A stretch of DNA of 64,000 bases from Candidatus Latescibacterota bacterium (GTDB lineage Bacteria > Latescibacterota > UBA2968 > UBA8231), in NCBI GenBank assembly GCA_022826515.1, contig JAJDUT010000021.1, forward strand, positions 7,997 to 71,996, written 5' to 3'. The notes beneath the pieces are model-generated. The model saw only the letters and a program-made list of their open reading frames with translations, was not told the DNA's origin and did not search any database. Each line of letters begins with the position of its first letter. The stretch's first letter is position 1. This document shows positions 25,162 to 33,597 of this stretch, in pieces. Both the position numbers and the translations under genes were made by a program.

Positions 25162-25983
25162 CTACTCGGCGAGCCGCCCAATCGGCATCCGCGGCCCGAC
25201 TAAAATCATCCGGCCCCACGTGTTGTCGTCATCGCCATTGCCGTAGATCATGAAGTGCCCGCCGTATGCGCCGCCATCCGGGTCGGTGTGGACGATTTCC
25301 ATGCTGTATTCGTCGCCCACTTGCGGCGGCTGCCAGCGGGGGTCGCTGTGGGCAAACGTCGGAGCCATCTCAACGCGGGCCTCCAAAATAAAATCAGCCG
25401 CGCTCCGGCCCCAAGGATCCATGCGCACCACGTAGTCGCAAGCTGCCTCGGGGATCGGCTCTTCAATGTAGCTCTGGCCGGGCGCGCCGTGCCGCCACCA
25501 AGCGTTTTGCGGCGTGCGCTGCGGGTCGGCCACAAAGCAGAAGGCATTGTCGCCTTGGCCGAAGCGCTCGTTGGCCCGGTCGCGCGGGCCTTCCATAAAC
25601 CAACAAATCGCATCCTTGAAATACCAGCGCTTGTCCGCCGGATCGGGGTCGTCGAGATCATTGACATTGTCCCAGACCTCGGCCCCGAAGTAGAAATTTT
25701 GCGCGTCCCAAGCAATGTAGTAGCGGGCGCGCAAGTCGTCTTCGAGATGCGGCTCGTCGCCGTGGTCGGTGAGGCGGTTGCGCGCACCGCGATCGAGGCG
25801 ATAGAAGCCAGCCTCGCTGATGCGGCGCATGTCCCAAACGCCGTCGTTGTGAGCGAGATCCTTCCACTCGGCAAGGTCGCCGTCAATGGTCGGGGCCGTC
25901 TCCAACAAGGGAGCGTTGATGTTCATATCCGCGCGTACGGCGGAGACAGCGAGCAAAATCGCGCACACAGCAAAAGGCAGCAT
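25162..25983 (-). CDS. Secreted CBM9-like domain protein
   Basis: A 273-residue protein starting at ATG 25983 (MLPFAVCAILLAVSAVRA, a signal peptide); the longer open frame upstream overlaps the epimerase gene and is ignored. The body resembles the carbohydrate-binding family-9-like fold: NAPLLETAPTIDGDLAEWKD, YYIAWDAQNFYFGAEVWDN, then ADFILEARVEM. Such stand-alone domains are common in secreted proteins acting on polysaccharides or haem-type ligands; the ligand here is not known. It lies 10 bp upstream of the selenoprotein start on the same strand, so the two are probably co-transcribed. Confidence 0.75.
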   Translation of the reverse strand: MLPFAVCAILLAVSAVRADMNINAPLLETAPTIDGDLAEWKDLAHNDGVWDMRRISEAGFYRLDRGARNRLTDHGDEPHLEDDLRARYYIAWDAQNFYFGAEVWDNVNDLDDPDPADKRWYFKDAICWFMEGPRDRANERFGQGDNAFCFVADPQRTPQNAWWRHGAPGQSYIEEPIPEAACDYVVRMDPWGRSAADFILEARVEMAPTFAHSDPRWQPPQVGDEYSMEIVHTDPDGGAYGGHFMIYGNGDDDNTWGRMILVGPRMPIGRLAE

Positions 25984-25994
25984 GGATCTTCTCC

Positions 25995-26741
25995 TCAGCG
26001 GTAGTTTTCGGCTCGGTCTGCGGGCACAAAGCCCACCGTTTGGCGAGCGTGTTCTAAGTCGCGGTAGCCCCATTTGTTGTCCGAGTTGGCGAAGAAGGTG
26101 TCGAAGGGCAAGTCGAAGGGGGCGGCAAGGCACTTTTCGATCATCTGCACGGCGTCGCGCTGGCTACACCAGACGCAAAACTCGCGCGAATGGGTCGGGC
26201 GATTTTCCGGGTTGACGCGACCAAAGCGCAGGCAGAGGACAGACATGCCGTGGGCCGAGGCGTACTCGCGGCCTAGCTCCTCGCCCCAGACCTTGCTAGC
26301 TGCGTATAGTCCCGTTGGCCGCAGAGGCGATTGCGCAGTCAGCATCGGCCACTCGGCGGGTACTTGGTCGTATTCGCCAGCCAAAAGCTCCTTGTATGGC
26401 GAGAGCGCGGCATAGCCGCCCATGACCGACCCGCTGCTGGCGAAGAGGACGCGCCGCACCCCGGCCTCGTGAGCTGCGGCAAAAACATTCCCTGTCCCCT
26501 GCAAGTTGGCGCGGAAGATCGCCGCTATATCGTTTTCAATATGGGCGGCGAGATGGACGACCGCGTCGATCCCAGCAAAGGCTGGTCTGATGGCATCGAG
26601 ATCGGCAATGTCGGCTTGGTGGCAGTCGATGTTTGGGAGCGGGCGGCGGTTGAGGGCGCGCAGGTTATAGCGGGTGCGCAGGCTGGCGACCGCGGCCGTG
26701 CCGATCAGACCCGTAGCACCTGTGATGAGAATATTTTGCAT
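25995..26741 (-). CDS. NAD-dependent epimerase/dehydratase (extended SDR)
   Basis: A 248-residue extended short-chain dehydrogenase. The start is taken as ATG 26741 (MQNILITGATGLIG), giving the glycine-rich ITGATGLIG at the N-terminus; the upstream extension has no family likeness. The NAD-binding aspartate pattern (HQADIADLD), the VVHLAAH strand and the catalytic YAASK motif are present. Short for an extended SDR (usually about 300 residues), so the substrate lobe is compact. The substrate is probably a nucleotide sugar or uronate. It is first in a minus-strand group with the CBM9-like and selenoprotein genes. Confidence 0.82.
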   Translation of the reverse strand: MQNILITGATGLIGTAAVASLRTRYNLRALNRRPLPNIDCHQADIADLDAIRPAFAGIDAVVHLAAHIENDIAAIFRANLQGTGNVFAAAHEAGVRRVLFASSGSVMGGYAALSPYKELLAGEYDQVPAEWPMLTAQSPLRPTGLYAASKVWGEELGREYASAHGMSVLCLRFGRVNPENRPTHSREFCVWCSQRDAVQMIEKCLAAPFDLPFDTFFANSDNKWGYRDLEHARQTVGFVPADRAENYR

Positions 26742-26874
26742 AAGCCTATTGGGGGGTGAAGGTTGGCTCTCATTAGTAAGGAATACGGTTAGACGTGTCC
26801 AGCGGGCGCGGCCCTTGTTGTGGGCCACTGGCGCTTTGGCTACTATAAATCGGCGCGAAAATAGACTGTTATAA

Positions 26875-26960
26875 CAGTCCTACATGATTTGCAAGCATGC
26901 GTTCATCGACACGGTCTCTTTTACCTATACGTCATTCCCGTGAAAGCGGGAATCCAGTCT
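26875..26960. repeat. Dispersed repeats in the intergenic region
   Basis: CAGTCCTACATGATTTGCAA at 26875 also occurs at 16080. GTCATTCCCGTGAAAGCGGG from 26931 forms a 7-bp hairpin (ATTCCCG/CGGGAAT) and matches the palindrome at 17456-17484. The rest of the 26742-26986 gap shows nothing further apart from being the shared divergent promoter region. Confidence 0.65.
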
Positions 26961-26986
26961 TGAATGATGTAGGGTTGCGATAGATT

Positions 26987-28255
26987 ATGCACTTGAAACG
27001 AATACTATTTCCGCTCCTTGTCGGCCTGATCGCCTGCGGAGGCGACGACCGCCCGCGTCCCGGCGAACCAACCACGGTGGTGTTGTGGGAGTTCGGGGGC
27101 GTGCCGGGTCTGCGCGCATGGGTGCAGCAGGCCGTGGCCGACTTCAACGCCGCGCGCAGCGACATCCAGATCGAGCTGGAGTTCCGCGACTGGGCGACGC
27201 AGCGCGAGAGCTTGATCAGCACCACCATCGTCGGCGATGGGCCGGATATTGTGCGAGTGCATCACAAGTACTCGGTCGAGTTCGGCGAGTTGGGAGGGCT
27301 GTACGCACTGGAGAATTTCCCCGACTTCCCCCAGGTCAAGGAGCGCATCCTCGACAACGTCTGGGAACTGGTCGAATACGACGGCAAGCACTACGGCCTG
27401 CCAGTGACCATGCTGCCCTTCGTGCTGGCGGTCAACACCGACATTATGGGTCGGATGGGACTCGAAGTGCCCAAGACTTGGGACGAGATGCTGGCGCTGG
27501 GGCCGCAATTCGCAGGCACGGGGATCGAGCCTTTTACCATGCCTGGGGGCGTCAATCTGGACACAGCCTACCGCTTTTTGCCGCTGCTGTACAAAGCGGG
27601 TGGGCGCGTCTTTGACGAGGATTGGTCGGCCGCCGCCTTTAACGGCCCGGCCGGGCAGGCGGCGCTGGAGTTTCTAGTGGAGATGAAAAACAAGGGCTAT
27701 TTGCCTCCCGGCAGCGCGGCCTATCGCTTCGACGAAAACGCCGCGCACTGGTCAACCGGCAAGGCCGCGCTATCGATTGAAGGGCCGTGGTGGCAGGATA
27801 TCGTCCACGGCAACTACGACTTCGATTTGAACAATCTGGCGCTGGCGCAAATTCCCACGCCCACAGAGCACATCGGACCGCACGAATCGCGGACGTTGCT
27901 CGACGTAATTATGATTGCCATAACGGGCTATACCAAGGTGCCCAACGAAGCTTGGGAAGTGGTCAAGGCGCTGGATTTGGACCATCCGGTCTGGCGCAAC
28001 CCCAACCCGACCATGGGCGGCATTCCCACGCTAAAGGCAGCCTATGCCGAAGGCGTGCAGTCCGATTACATCGACCTAGATCAACTCGCCATCGCCGGGG
28101 CCAATGGGCTGGGTTGGCCGGGCCATCCGGCGATTACCCAGATCCAGCGGCACATTGCCGACGCGGTCAATATGGCGCTGACCGGCACGCTAAGCCCCAA
28201 GGAGGCGCTGGACTTTGCCGCCGAAGAAGTAAACGAGGTATTGAGTGATTACTAA
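26987..28255 (+). CDS. Sugar ABC transporter substrate-binding lipoprotein (family 1)
   Basis: A 422-residue extracellular solute-binding protein. A lipoprotein signal ends at LLVGLIAC (cysteine 17). The core has family-1 features: TTVVLWEFGGVPGLRAW, ADFNAARSDIQIEL, PKTWDEMLALGP, KAALSIEGPWW and NPNPTMGGIPTLK. It delivers an oligosaccharide or similar solute to the two membrane permeases (28245 and 32741). No matching ATPase is in the window; a shared MsmX/UgpC-like ATPase encoded elsewhere is likely. The gene overlaps the first permease by 11 bp. Confidence 0.88.
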   Translation: MHLKRILFPLLVGLIACGGDDRPRPGEPTTVVLWEFGGVPGLRAWVQQAVADFNAARSDIQIELEFRDWATQRESLISTTIVGDGPDIVRVHHKYSVEFGELGGLYALENFPDFPQVKERILDNVWELVEYDGKHYGLPVTMLPFVLAVNTDIMGRMGLEVPKTWDEMLALGPQFAGTGIEPFTMPGGVNLDTAYRFLPLLYKAGGRVFDEDWSAAAFNGPAGQAALEFLVEMKNKGYLPPGSAAYRFDENAAHWSTGKAALSIEGPWWQDIVHGNYDFDLNNLALAQIPTPTEHIGPHESRTLLDVIMIAITGYTKVPNEAWEVVKALDLDHPVWRNPNPTMGGIPTLKAAYAEGVQSDYIDLDQLAIAGANGLGWPGHPAITQIQRHIADAVNMALTGTLSPKEALDFAAEEVNEVLSDY

Positions 28256-29144
28256 AGGTGCGCTGCGCAAAAACCTGACGCCGTACTATTTCTTGCTGCC
28301 GGCCCTGCTGGTCTTGGTGGTCGTCATCCTCTACCCGGTGTTCAGCAACCTGATTATGAGCTTGTACAAGGTGAAGCTCTTTCGCGGCGCTGGCGACGAG
28401 TTCATCGGCCTGACTCACTACGCCAAGCTCTTCGGCAGCCGCACCTTCGTCAACAGCATCTGGAGCTCGGTGCGCTTTACGCTCTACTCCCTGCCGGTCG
28501 CCTTCGTCTTGGGCTTGGGGATGGCGTTGATCTTCAACGAGATTCGCAAGTATCGGCCGGTCTTTACCGGCTTTCTGCTCGTCCCTTGGGCCATCGCCCC
28601 AGTGGTGACCGGCTACATGTGGCGCTGGCTCTTCCACGACAGCTTCGGCCTCGTCAATCATACGCTCCTAAGCCTCGGCTTCATCGACGCCAATGTCCCC
28701 TGGCTAGCGCAGCCAGATGCGGCTATGGGCGCGGTGGTGGTGGCCAATGTCTGGCGCTTCATGCCCTACATCACCATCATGCTGCTAGCGGGTTTGCAGG
28801 GCGTGTCCGCCGAGCTGTACGAGGCCGCGCACGTCGATGGAGCCAATGTGTTCGGGCGCTTCTTCCACGTGACCCTGCCGCAGCTCAAACACGTGATCGG
28901 GGTAGTCTTCCTCTTCGCCACCATCTGGATGGTCAACGACTTCGCGCTGATTTTCATAATGACCGAGGGCGGCCCGGCCAAGGCCACGCAAGTAGTGCCG
29001 ATTACAGTCTATCGCATCGCCTTCGAGCACCTGCGGCTCGGCAAGGGCGCGGCAGCAGGGCTCATTCTGCTGCTCTTTTTGCTGGCCATGAGCATCGTCT
29101 TCATCCGCGTGCTCTTCCGCGAGGAGCGGCGGGACGACGATTAA
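28245..29144 (+). CDS. Sugar ABC transporter permease, MalF/UgpA type
   Basis: A 299-residue permease starting with GTG 28245 inside the end of the binding-protein gene. Six membrane segments are visible. The EAA-like cytoplasmic loop that contacts the ATPase reads ELYEAAHVDGANVFGRFFHV. The last 60 codons (from IMTEGGPAKATQVVP) are duplicated at 30349-30548, after an inserted Rpn-type gene. Its partner permease is 3.6 kb downstream at 32741, an unusual separation for a normally contiguous pair. Confidence 0.9.
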   Translation: MITKGALRKNLTPYYFLLPALLVLVVVILYPVFSNLIMSLYKVKLFRGAGDEFIGLTHYAKLFGSRTFVNSIWSSVRFTLYSLPVAFVLGLGMALIFNEIRKYRPVFTGFLLVPWAIAPVVTGYMWRWLFHDSFGLVNHTLLSLGFIDANVPWLAQPDAAMGAVVVANVWRFMPYITIMLLAGLQGVSAELYEAAHVDGANVFGRFFHVTLPQLKHVIGVVFLFATIWMVNDFALIFIMTEGGPAKATQVVPITVYRIAFEHLRLGKGAAAGLILLLFLLAMSIVFIRVLFREERRDDD

Positions 29145-29253
29145 AAATCATCAAACACCAAGGGTCTCGATGGCCTCGGTGGGCTGTGCTATGCCCTTTG
29201 TTTTGGTGTGCCAATCGGATATATTTCTCTACATCACATCGCGTCCACTCTTA

Positions 29254-29329
29254 GAAGCTGTCTTAAAATTCGCCGTGGTCCGTAGCCACGAATACACCTA
29301 TCGTCCGACGCGAGTTTTAAGAACGCTTC
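29254..29329. repeat. MITE-like 76-bp inverted-repeat element
   Basis: GAAGCTGTCTTAAAATTCGC at the left end pairs with GAAGCGTTCTTAAAACTCGC read from the right. Flanking triplets TTA and TCA fit a TNA target. The ends resemble those of the IS5-family element at 14642-15571 (GAAGCTGTCTGAAAACCC). It ends immediately before the ribosome-binding site of the Rpn-type gene (CAGGAGAAC). No other content is seen in the 29145-29345 gap. Confidence 0.55.
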
Positions 29330-29345
29330 TCAGGAGAACGGACCG

Positions 29346-30302
29346 ATGGCCGAATTTGACAGCGTTTCCAAATCCCTGCTCAGCACTCATCCGCAGAGCT
29401 TTCTGACCTTCCTGCTGGGGCACTCACAGGTGCAGCTACTGGATATGCTCAACCCGGAGCAACCCACCGTCGAGACGCAGGTGATGGACAGCTTACTGCA
29501 CGTGCAAATCCAAGGCGAGGAAGCGTTAGTTCATTGCGAGTTTCAAACTACCGATAGCACGGCCGTGCCCATGCCGCGCCGCATGGCCGGCTACATGGGA
29601 CGCTGCATTGCCGAGTACGGCTTGCCCCTGTTTTCCTACGTGATCTACCTGCGTCCCGAGGCCGGACGGCGCGATCCGGGGCATTATATTCAAGAGCATA
29701 CGGGCTTTGAGGTACTGCTGCGCTATAAGGTGATCCGTTTGATTGCGTTGGATGGGATGACGTATTTGTCGTCGGGCAATGTGGGGGTGCTGCCCTTTAC
29801 GCCGCTGATGGGGCGTCCTCAAGGGATGGATGTGGATGCGTGGTTGCGTCAGTGTGTGGAAACGACCGAGGAGTTAGCTGTATCTCGTGCCGTTAAGCAT
29901 AGTGTGTTGGCACACATGGGGATGTTGAGTTCATTGGTATGCGAGGAATCAACCGTTTTTTCTTTTATATCGGAGGAGATCATGACTGAGTTTCCGTTAC
30001 TTGAGTCTTTGCGCAAGCGAGCACTGGAACAGGGGCATGAGGAAGGGCTGAAGCAGGGACGTGAGGAGGGACGTGAGGAGGGACATGAGGAGGGGCTGGA
30101 GCAAGGGCTGGAGCAAGGGCTTCGGCAAAGTATCCAAGAAGCCTTGGCGCTTCGGTTTGATGCGGATGCGGCCAAGGCGTTGTCGGAGCGCTTGGAGAGT
30201 ATTGAAGCAGTCGAGCAACTCCAAGTCTTGCTGCGCGCCGCCATCCAGGTGGCGGAACTGGCCGAGTTCACGCGCTTGTTGGATGAGATAACCGCCGAGT
30301 GA
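29346..30302 (+). CDS. Rpn-family PD-(D/E)xK nuclease / putative transposase-like protein
   Basis: A 318-residue protein resembling the Rpn/YhgA-like family: MAEFDSVSKSLLSTHPQSFL, then the nuclease-type core VMDSLLHVQIQGEEALVHCE with the strand-borne E and Q, and FSYVIYLRPEA. The C-terminal part has a low-complexity charged run (EQGHEEGLKQGREEGREEGH) typical of these proteins, followed by a helical tail. Rpn proteins are recombination-promoting nucleases with toxin-like activity. It interrupts the sugar ABC operon, flanked by the original and a duplicated copy of the permease 3' end, so it looks like a late arrival. Confidence 0.78.
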   Translation: MAEFDSVSKSLLSTHPQSFLTFLLGHSQVQLLDMLNPEQPTVETQVMDSLLHVQIQGEEALVHCEFQTTDSTAVPMPRRMAGYMGRCIAEYGLPLFSYVIYLRPEAGRRDPGHYIQEHTGFEVLLRYKVIRLIALDGMTYLSSGNVGVLPFTPLMGRPQGMDVDAWLRQCVETTEELAVSRAVKHSVLAHMGMLSSLVCEESTVFSFISEEIMTEFPLLESLRKRALEQGHEEGLKQGREEGREEGHEEGLEQGLEQGLRQSIQEALALRFDADAAKALSERLESIEAVEQLQVLLRAAIQVAELAEFTRLLDEITAE

Positions 30303-30348
30303 AGCCCTGCTGATCCAGAATGCGAAAAAGGGCTGATTTTAGCCGTAA

Positions 30349-30548
30349 TAATGACCGAAGGCGGCCCGGCCAAGGCCACGCAGGTGGTGCCGATTACAGT
30401 CTATCGCATCGCCTTCGAACACCTGCGGCTCGGCAAGGGCGCGGGCGCGGGCGCGGCGCTCATTCTGCTACTCTTTTTGTTGGCCATGAGCATCGTCTTC
30501 ATCCGCGTGCTCTTCCGCGAGGAGAGGAGAGATGCGAATGCGAATTAA
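30349..30548 (+). pseudogene. Duplicated 3' end of the sugar ABC permease
   Basis: About 200 bp repeat 28959-29144: MTEGGPAKATQVVPITVYRI, ending IVFIRVLFREERRD then ANAN and TAA. Nucleotide differences are mostly synonymous, with one in-frame GCGGGC expansion (GAGAGAA). No start or earlier domain is present. It lies between the Rpn-type gene and the WD40 gene. Confidence 0.85.
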
Positions 30549-30580
30549 AATTCAAGAAAATGACTAAGGAGGATACGCCG

Positions 30581-32728
30581 ATGAACAAGATCCGGTTGTC
30601 CAACGTCAGCTTCTTGGTCGTCTGTGCCTTATGGGTGCAGAGCAGTTTCGCCCAAGACTACACCCCTTGGCCCGCAGAAGCCCTCGCCCGCTCGGGCAAG
30701 GTGAGCACCAGTGCAGGCGTCTCGCTCGACGATGCGAACACCAGTGCTGAAATCGCTCTACTCACAGGCCATATGGGTGTTGTCTGGTCCGTGGCGTTTT
30801 CGCCGGATGGAAAAACCCTCGCCAGTGCCAGTCGGGACGGCACAGTGCGACTATGGGATGTGGAAGCTGGACAATGGATAGACACCCTCAGAGGCCATAC
30901 GGATTCGGTCTATTCCGTGGCGTTTGCGCCCGATGGAACCCTCGCTAGTGCCAGTCGAGACCGCACAGTGCGGCTATGGAATGTGGAAGCTGGACAACTA
31001 CTAAACACCTTAGAGCATACGGATAGAGTTCATTCCGTGGCGTTTTCGCCCGATGGAAAAACCCTTGCCAGTGCCAGTTCGGACAGCACAGTGCGACTAT
31101 GGGATGTAGAAGCTGGACAACTGATAAACACTCTCACAGGCCATACGGGTGGAGTCCGTTCCGTGGCGTTCTCGCTCGATGGAAAAACCCTTGCCAGTGG
31201 CAGTTGGGACTACACAGTGCGGCTGTGGGACGTGGAAGCTGGACAACTAATAAACACGCTCACAGGCCATACGGGTGGGGTCTATGCTGTGGCCTTCTCA
31301 CCCGATGGAACCATTCTCGCCATTAACAGTTGGGAAGCGGTGCGGCTATGGGACGTGGAGTCAGGACAACTGGGAAACACTCTAGCAGGCCATACGGATC
31401 TGGTCTATGCCGTGGCCTTCTCACCCGATGGAAACACCCTCACCAGTGCCAGTTCGGACAGCACAGTGCGGCTGTGGAACGTGGAGTCAGAACAATGGGT
31501 AAAAGCCTTAGGTCATGGGGGGGCGATCCATTCCGTGGCGTTTTCACTGGATGGAACCACCCTCGCCAGTGCCATTCGGGACGGCACAGTGCAATTATGG
31601 GACATGGAAGCTGGACAACTAATAAACACACTCACAGGCCATACGGATTATGTGACTTTCGTGGCGTTTTCGCCCGATGGAACCACCCTCGCCAGTGCCA
31701 GTTTGGACGGCACGATGCAGTTATGGGACGTAGAAGCAGGACAACTAATAAACACTTTAGGTAATACTAGGGCTCCGGCTTATACTAGGGCTCCGGTCCA
31801 TTCCGTGGCGTTTTCACCGGATGGAACCACCCTCGCCAGTGCCGATTGGGACAACGGCACGGTACGGTTGTGGAAGGTAGAATCTGTACAACTGATAAAC
31901 ACCTTAGACCATAGAGGAAATGCGGTCTATTCCGTGGCGTTTTCGCCCGATGGAACCACCCTCGCCAGTGGTAGTGAGGACGACACAGTGTGGCTGTGGA
32001 ACGTAGATTCGGGACAACTAATAAACACTCTCACAGGCCCTAGGGGTTTTATCTTATCCGTGGCGTTTTCGCCCGATGGAACCACCCTCGCCAGTGCCCA
32101 TTGGGACGGTACAGTGCGGCTATGGGATGTGGAAGCAGGACGACTAATAAACACTCTCACAGGCCATACGGATCTGGTCTGTTCCGTGGCGTTCTCACCG
32201 GATGGAACCATCCTCGCCAGTGGTGGCAGTGAGGACAGCACAGTGCGGCTATGGGACGTGGAGTCGGGACAACTAATAAACACACTCACAAGACATCATA
32301 GTTGGGTCTATTCAGTGGCGTTCTCGCCCGATGGGACTACTCTCGCCAGTGGCAGTTGGGACAACATAGTGCTGCTATGGGATATGTCGCCCTACATCAC
32401 CCCCGCTGAACCAACGGCGATTCAATCTTCAGCACCGCGCTTGCTACCAGCCGTCAGCGGCCTAGATCCCAATTATCCCAATCCCTTCAACGCCAGCACC
32501 TATCTTATCTACCGTCTGGCCACCCCCGGTGTAGTACGGCTGAAGATTTACAACGCCTTGGGGCAGCCGGTGCGCACCCTCGTGGATCAATACCAGCCCG
32601 CCGGCTTCTACCAAGTCGCCTGGGATGGCCGCAACCAACGCGGGGCGGCGGTGGCCGCCGGTGTCTATCTGACGCGGCTTTTCTACCCCGGCGGCGAGCA
32701 GACCCGCCGAGTGCTCTTGCTCAAGTAA
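30581..32728 (+). CDS. Secreted WD40-repeat protein (13 repeats) with FlgD-like C-terminal domain
   Basis: A 715-residue protein. ATG 30581 is chosen because AAGGAGG lies 8 bp upstream and a signal peptide follows (NKIRLSNVSFLVVCALW ... SSFAQ). I count 13 WD40 repeats of about 42 residues from residue about 60 to 605, each close to the consensus LTGHTDxVYSVAFSPDGTTL. Repeat 9 carries a small duplication (TRAPAYTRAP). The tail (NYPNPFNASTYLIYRL ... VAAGVYLTRL) is an FlgD-Ig/T9SS-like domain also seen in the protein at 1-2646. The repeats probably form one or two beta-propellers that bind proteins outside the cell. It sits in the ABC operon without an evident link. Confidence 0.85.
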   Translation: MNKIRLSNVSFLVVCALWVQSSFAQDYTPWPAEALARSGKVSTSAGVSLDDANTSAEIALLTGHMGVVWSVAFSPDGKTLASASRDGTVRLWDVEAGQWIDTLRGHTDSVYSVAFAPDGTLASASRDRTVRLWNVEAGQLLNTLEHTDRVHSVAFSPDGKTLASASSDSTVRLWDVEAGQLINTLTGHTGGVRSVAFSLDGKTLASGSWDYTVRLWDVEAGQLINTLTGHTGGVYAVAFSPDGTILAINSWEAVRLWDVESGQLGNTLAGHTDLVYAVAFSPDGNTLTSASSDSTVRLWNVESEQWVKALGHGGAIHSVAFSLDGTTLASAIRDGTVQLWDMEAGQLINTLTGHTDYVTFVAFSPDGTTLASASLDGTMQLWDVEAGQLINTLGNTRAPAYTRAPVHSVAFSPDGTTLASADWDNGTVRLWKVESVQLINTLDHRGNAVYSVAFSPDGTTLASGSEDDTVWLWNVDSGQLINTLTGPRGFILSVAFSPDGTTLASAHWDGTVRLWDVEAGRLINTLTGHTDLVCSVAFSPDGTILASGGSEDSTVRLWDVESGQLINTLTRHHSWVYSVAFSPDGTTLASGSWDNIVLLWDMSPYITPAEPTAIQSSAPRLLPAVSGLDPNYPNPFNASTYLIYRLATPGVVRLKIYNALGQPVRTLVDQYQPAGFYQVAWDGRNQRGAAVAAGVYLTRLFYPGGEQTRRVLLLK

Positions 32729-32740
32729 TAGGCCCTACGA

Positions 32741-33589
32741 ATGATGTCTGTTCCAATTAAAACCCAAGAAAAAGTCCGCGCCTATCTCGCCTACGGCTTA
32801 GGCTCGGTCTTCGTACTCGCGCTGGTGATGCCGCTGATATGGGTGGTGACCACGTCCATGCGTCCCCTGTCCGAGATGACGCAGACGCCGCCTTTGGTCT
32901 TCCCCCGCTCCCTCACCTTCCACGCGTACGTCGAGATGTGGGACACCGGGCCGTTTGTGAAGTACTTTGCCAACAGCATGGCCATTTCCCTCTCCACGGC
33001 CCTAATCGCCCTCGCATTTAGCGTCTGCGCGGCGTATGCCTTTGCCCGCTTCCGCTTTCGCGGCAACACCTTGTTGCTGATGGTGGTGGTGATGTCGCAA
33101 ATGCTGCCCGGCTCTTCGATCCTCATCCCGCTCTTTCAGGTAATTCGCTCGTTCGGCTTGCTCGACACGCACGTGGGCATGGTGTTGATCTACACGGGCT
33201 TTGCCATTCCGTTTTGCACCTGGCTGCTCAACGGCTACTTCCGCGCCATCCCCACCGATTTAGAACAGGCCGCGCTCATCGACGGCTGCAACCGCCTCCA
33301 GCTACTCTACCGAATCGTCTTGCCGCTGGCCGCACCGGCGATCGTGGCAGTGGGGACTTTTGCCTTTTTGCTTTCGTGGAATGAATTCTTGTTCGCTTTT
33401 GTGTTTACCAAATCGCAGGCCCTGACCATTCCGGTGGGATTGCGCGCCGCGTTTTTGGGGCAATACGTCAACAAATACGACCAGCTATTCGCCGCATCGC
33501 TGATCTTTAGCCTGCCGCCAATCGCGCTCTTTGTGGGATTGCAGCGGTATTTTGTCCAAGGTTTGACGGCTGGTGCCGTAAAGGGATAG
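32741..33589 (+). CDS. Sugar ABC transporter permease, MalG/UgpE type
   Basis: A 282-residue permease with an N-terminal membrane anchor (LAYGLGSVFVLALVMPLIWV), the TSMRPLSEMTQTPPLVFP segment typical of MalG-type permeases, and the EAA-like loop DLEQAALIDGCNRLQLLYR. It is the natural partner of the permease at 28245 but is separated from it by the Rpn, permease-fragment and WD40 genes. The gene is intact and followed 8 bp later by the ribose-type binding protein, so transcription may continue into the second transporter. Confidence 0.9.
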   Translation: MMSVPIKTQEKVRAYLAYGLGSVFVLALVMPLIWVVTTSMRPLSEMTQTPPLVFPRSLTFHAYVEMWDTGPFVKYFANSMAISLSTALIALAFSVCAAYAFARFRFRGNTLLLMVVVMSQMLPGSSILIPLFQVIRSFGLLDTHVGMVLIYTGFAIPFCTWLLNGYFRAIPTDLEQAALIDGCNRLQLLYRIVLPLAAPAIVAVGTFAFLLSWNEFLFAFVFTKSQALTIPVGLRAAFLGQYVNKYDQLFAASLIFSLPPIALFVGLQRYFVQGLTAGAVKG

Positions 33590-33597
33590 GTGATCCA

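Noticed and set aside
29900..30130. Tandem GAGGAG-rich tract as a non-coding satellite
   Set aside because: It stays in frame and encodes the charged EEG/EQG run typical of Rpn-type proteins.
30760..32395. Possible CRISPR or tandem non-coding repeat array
   Set aside because: The repeats are about 125-130 bp, stay in frame, and encode WD40 units; there are no unique spacers.
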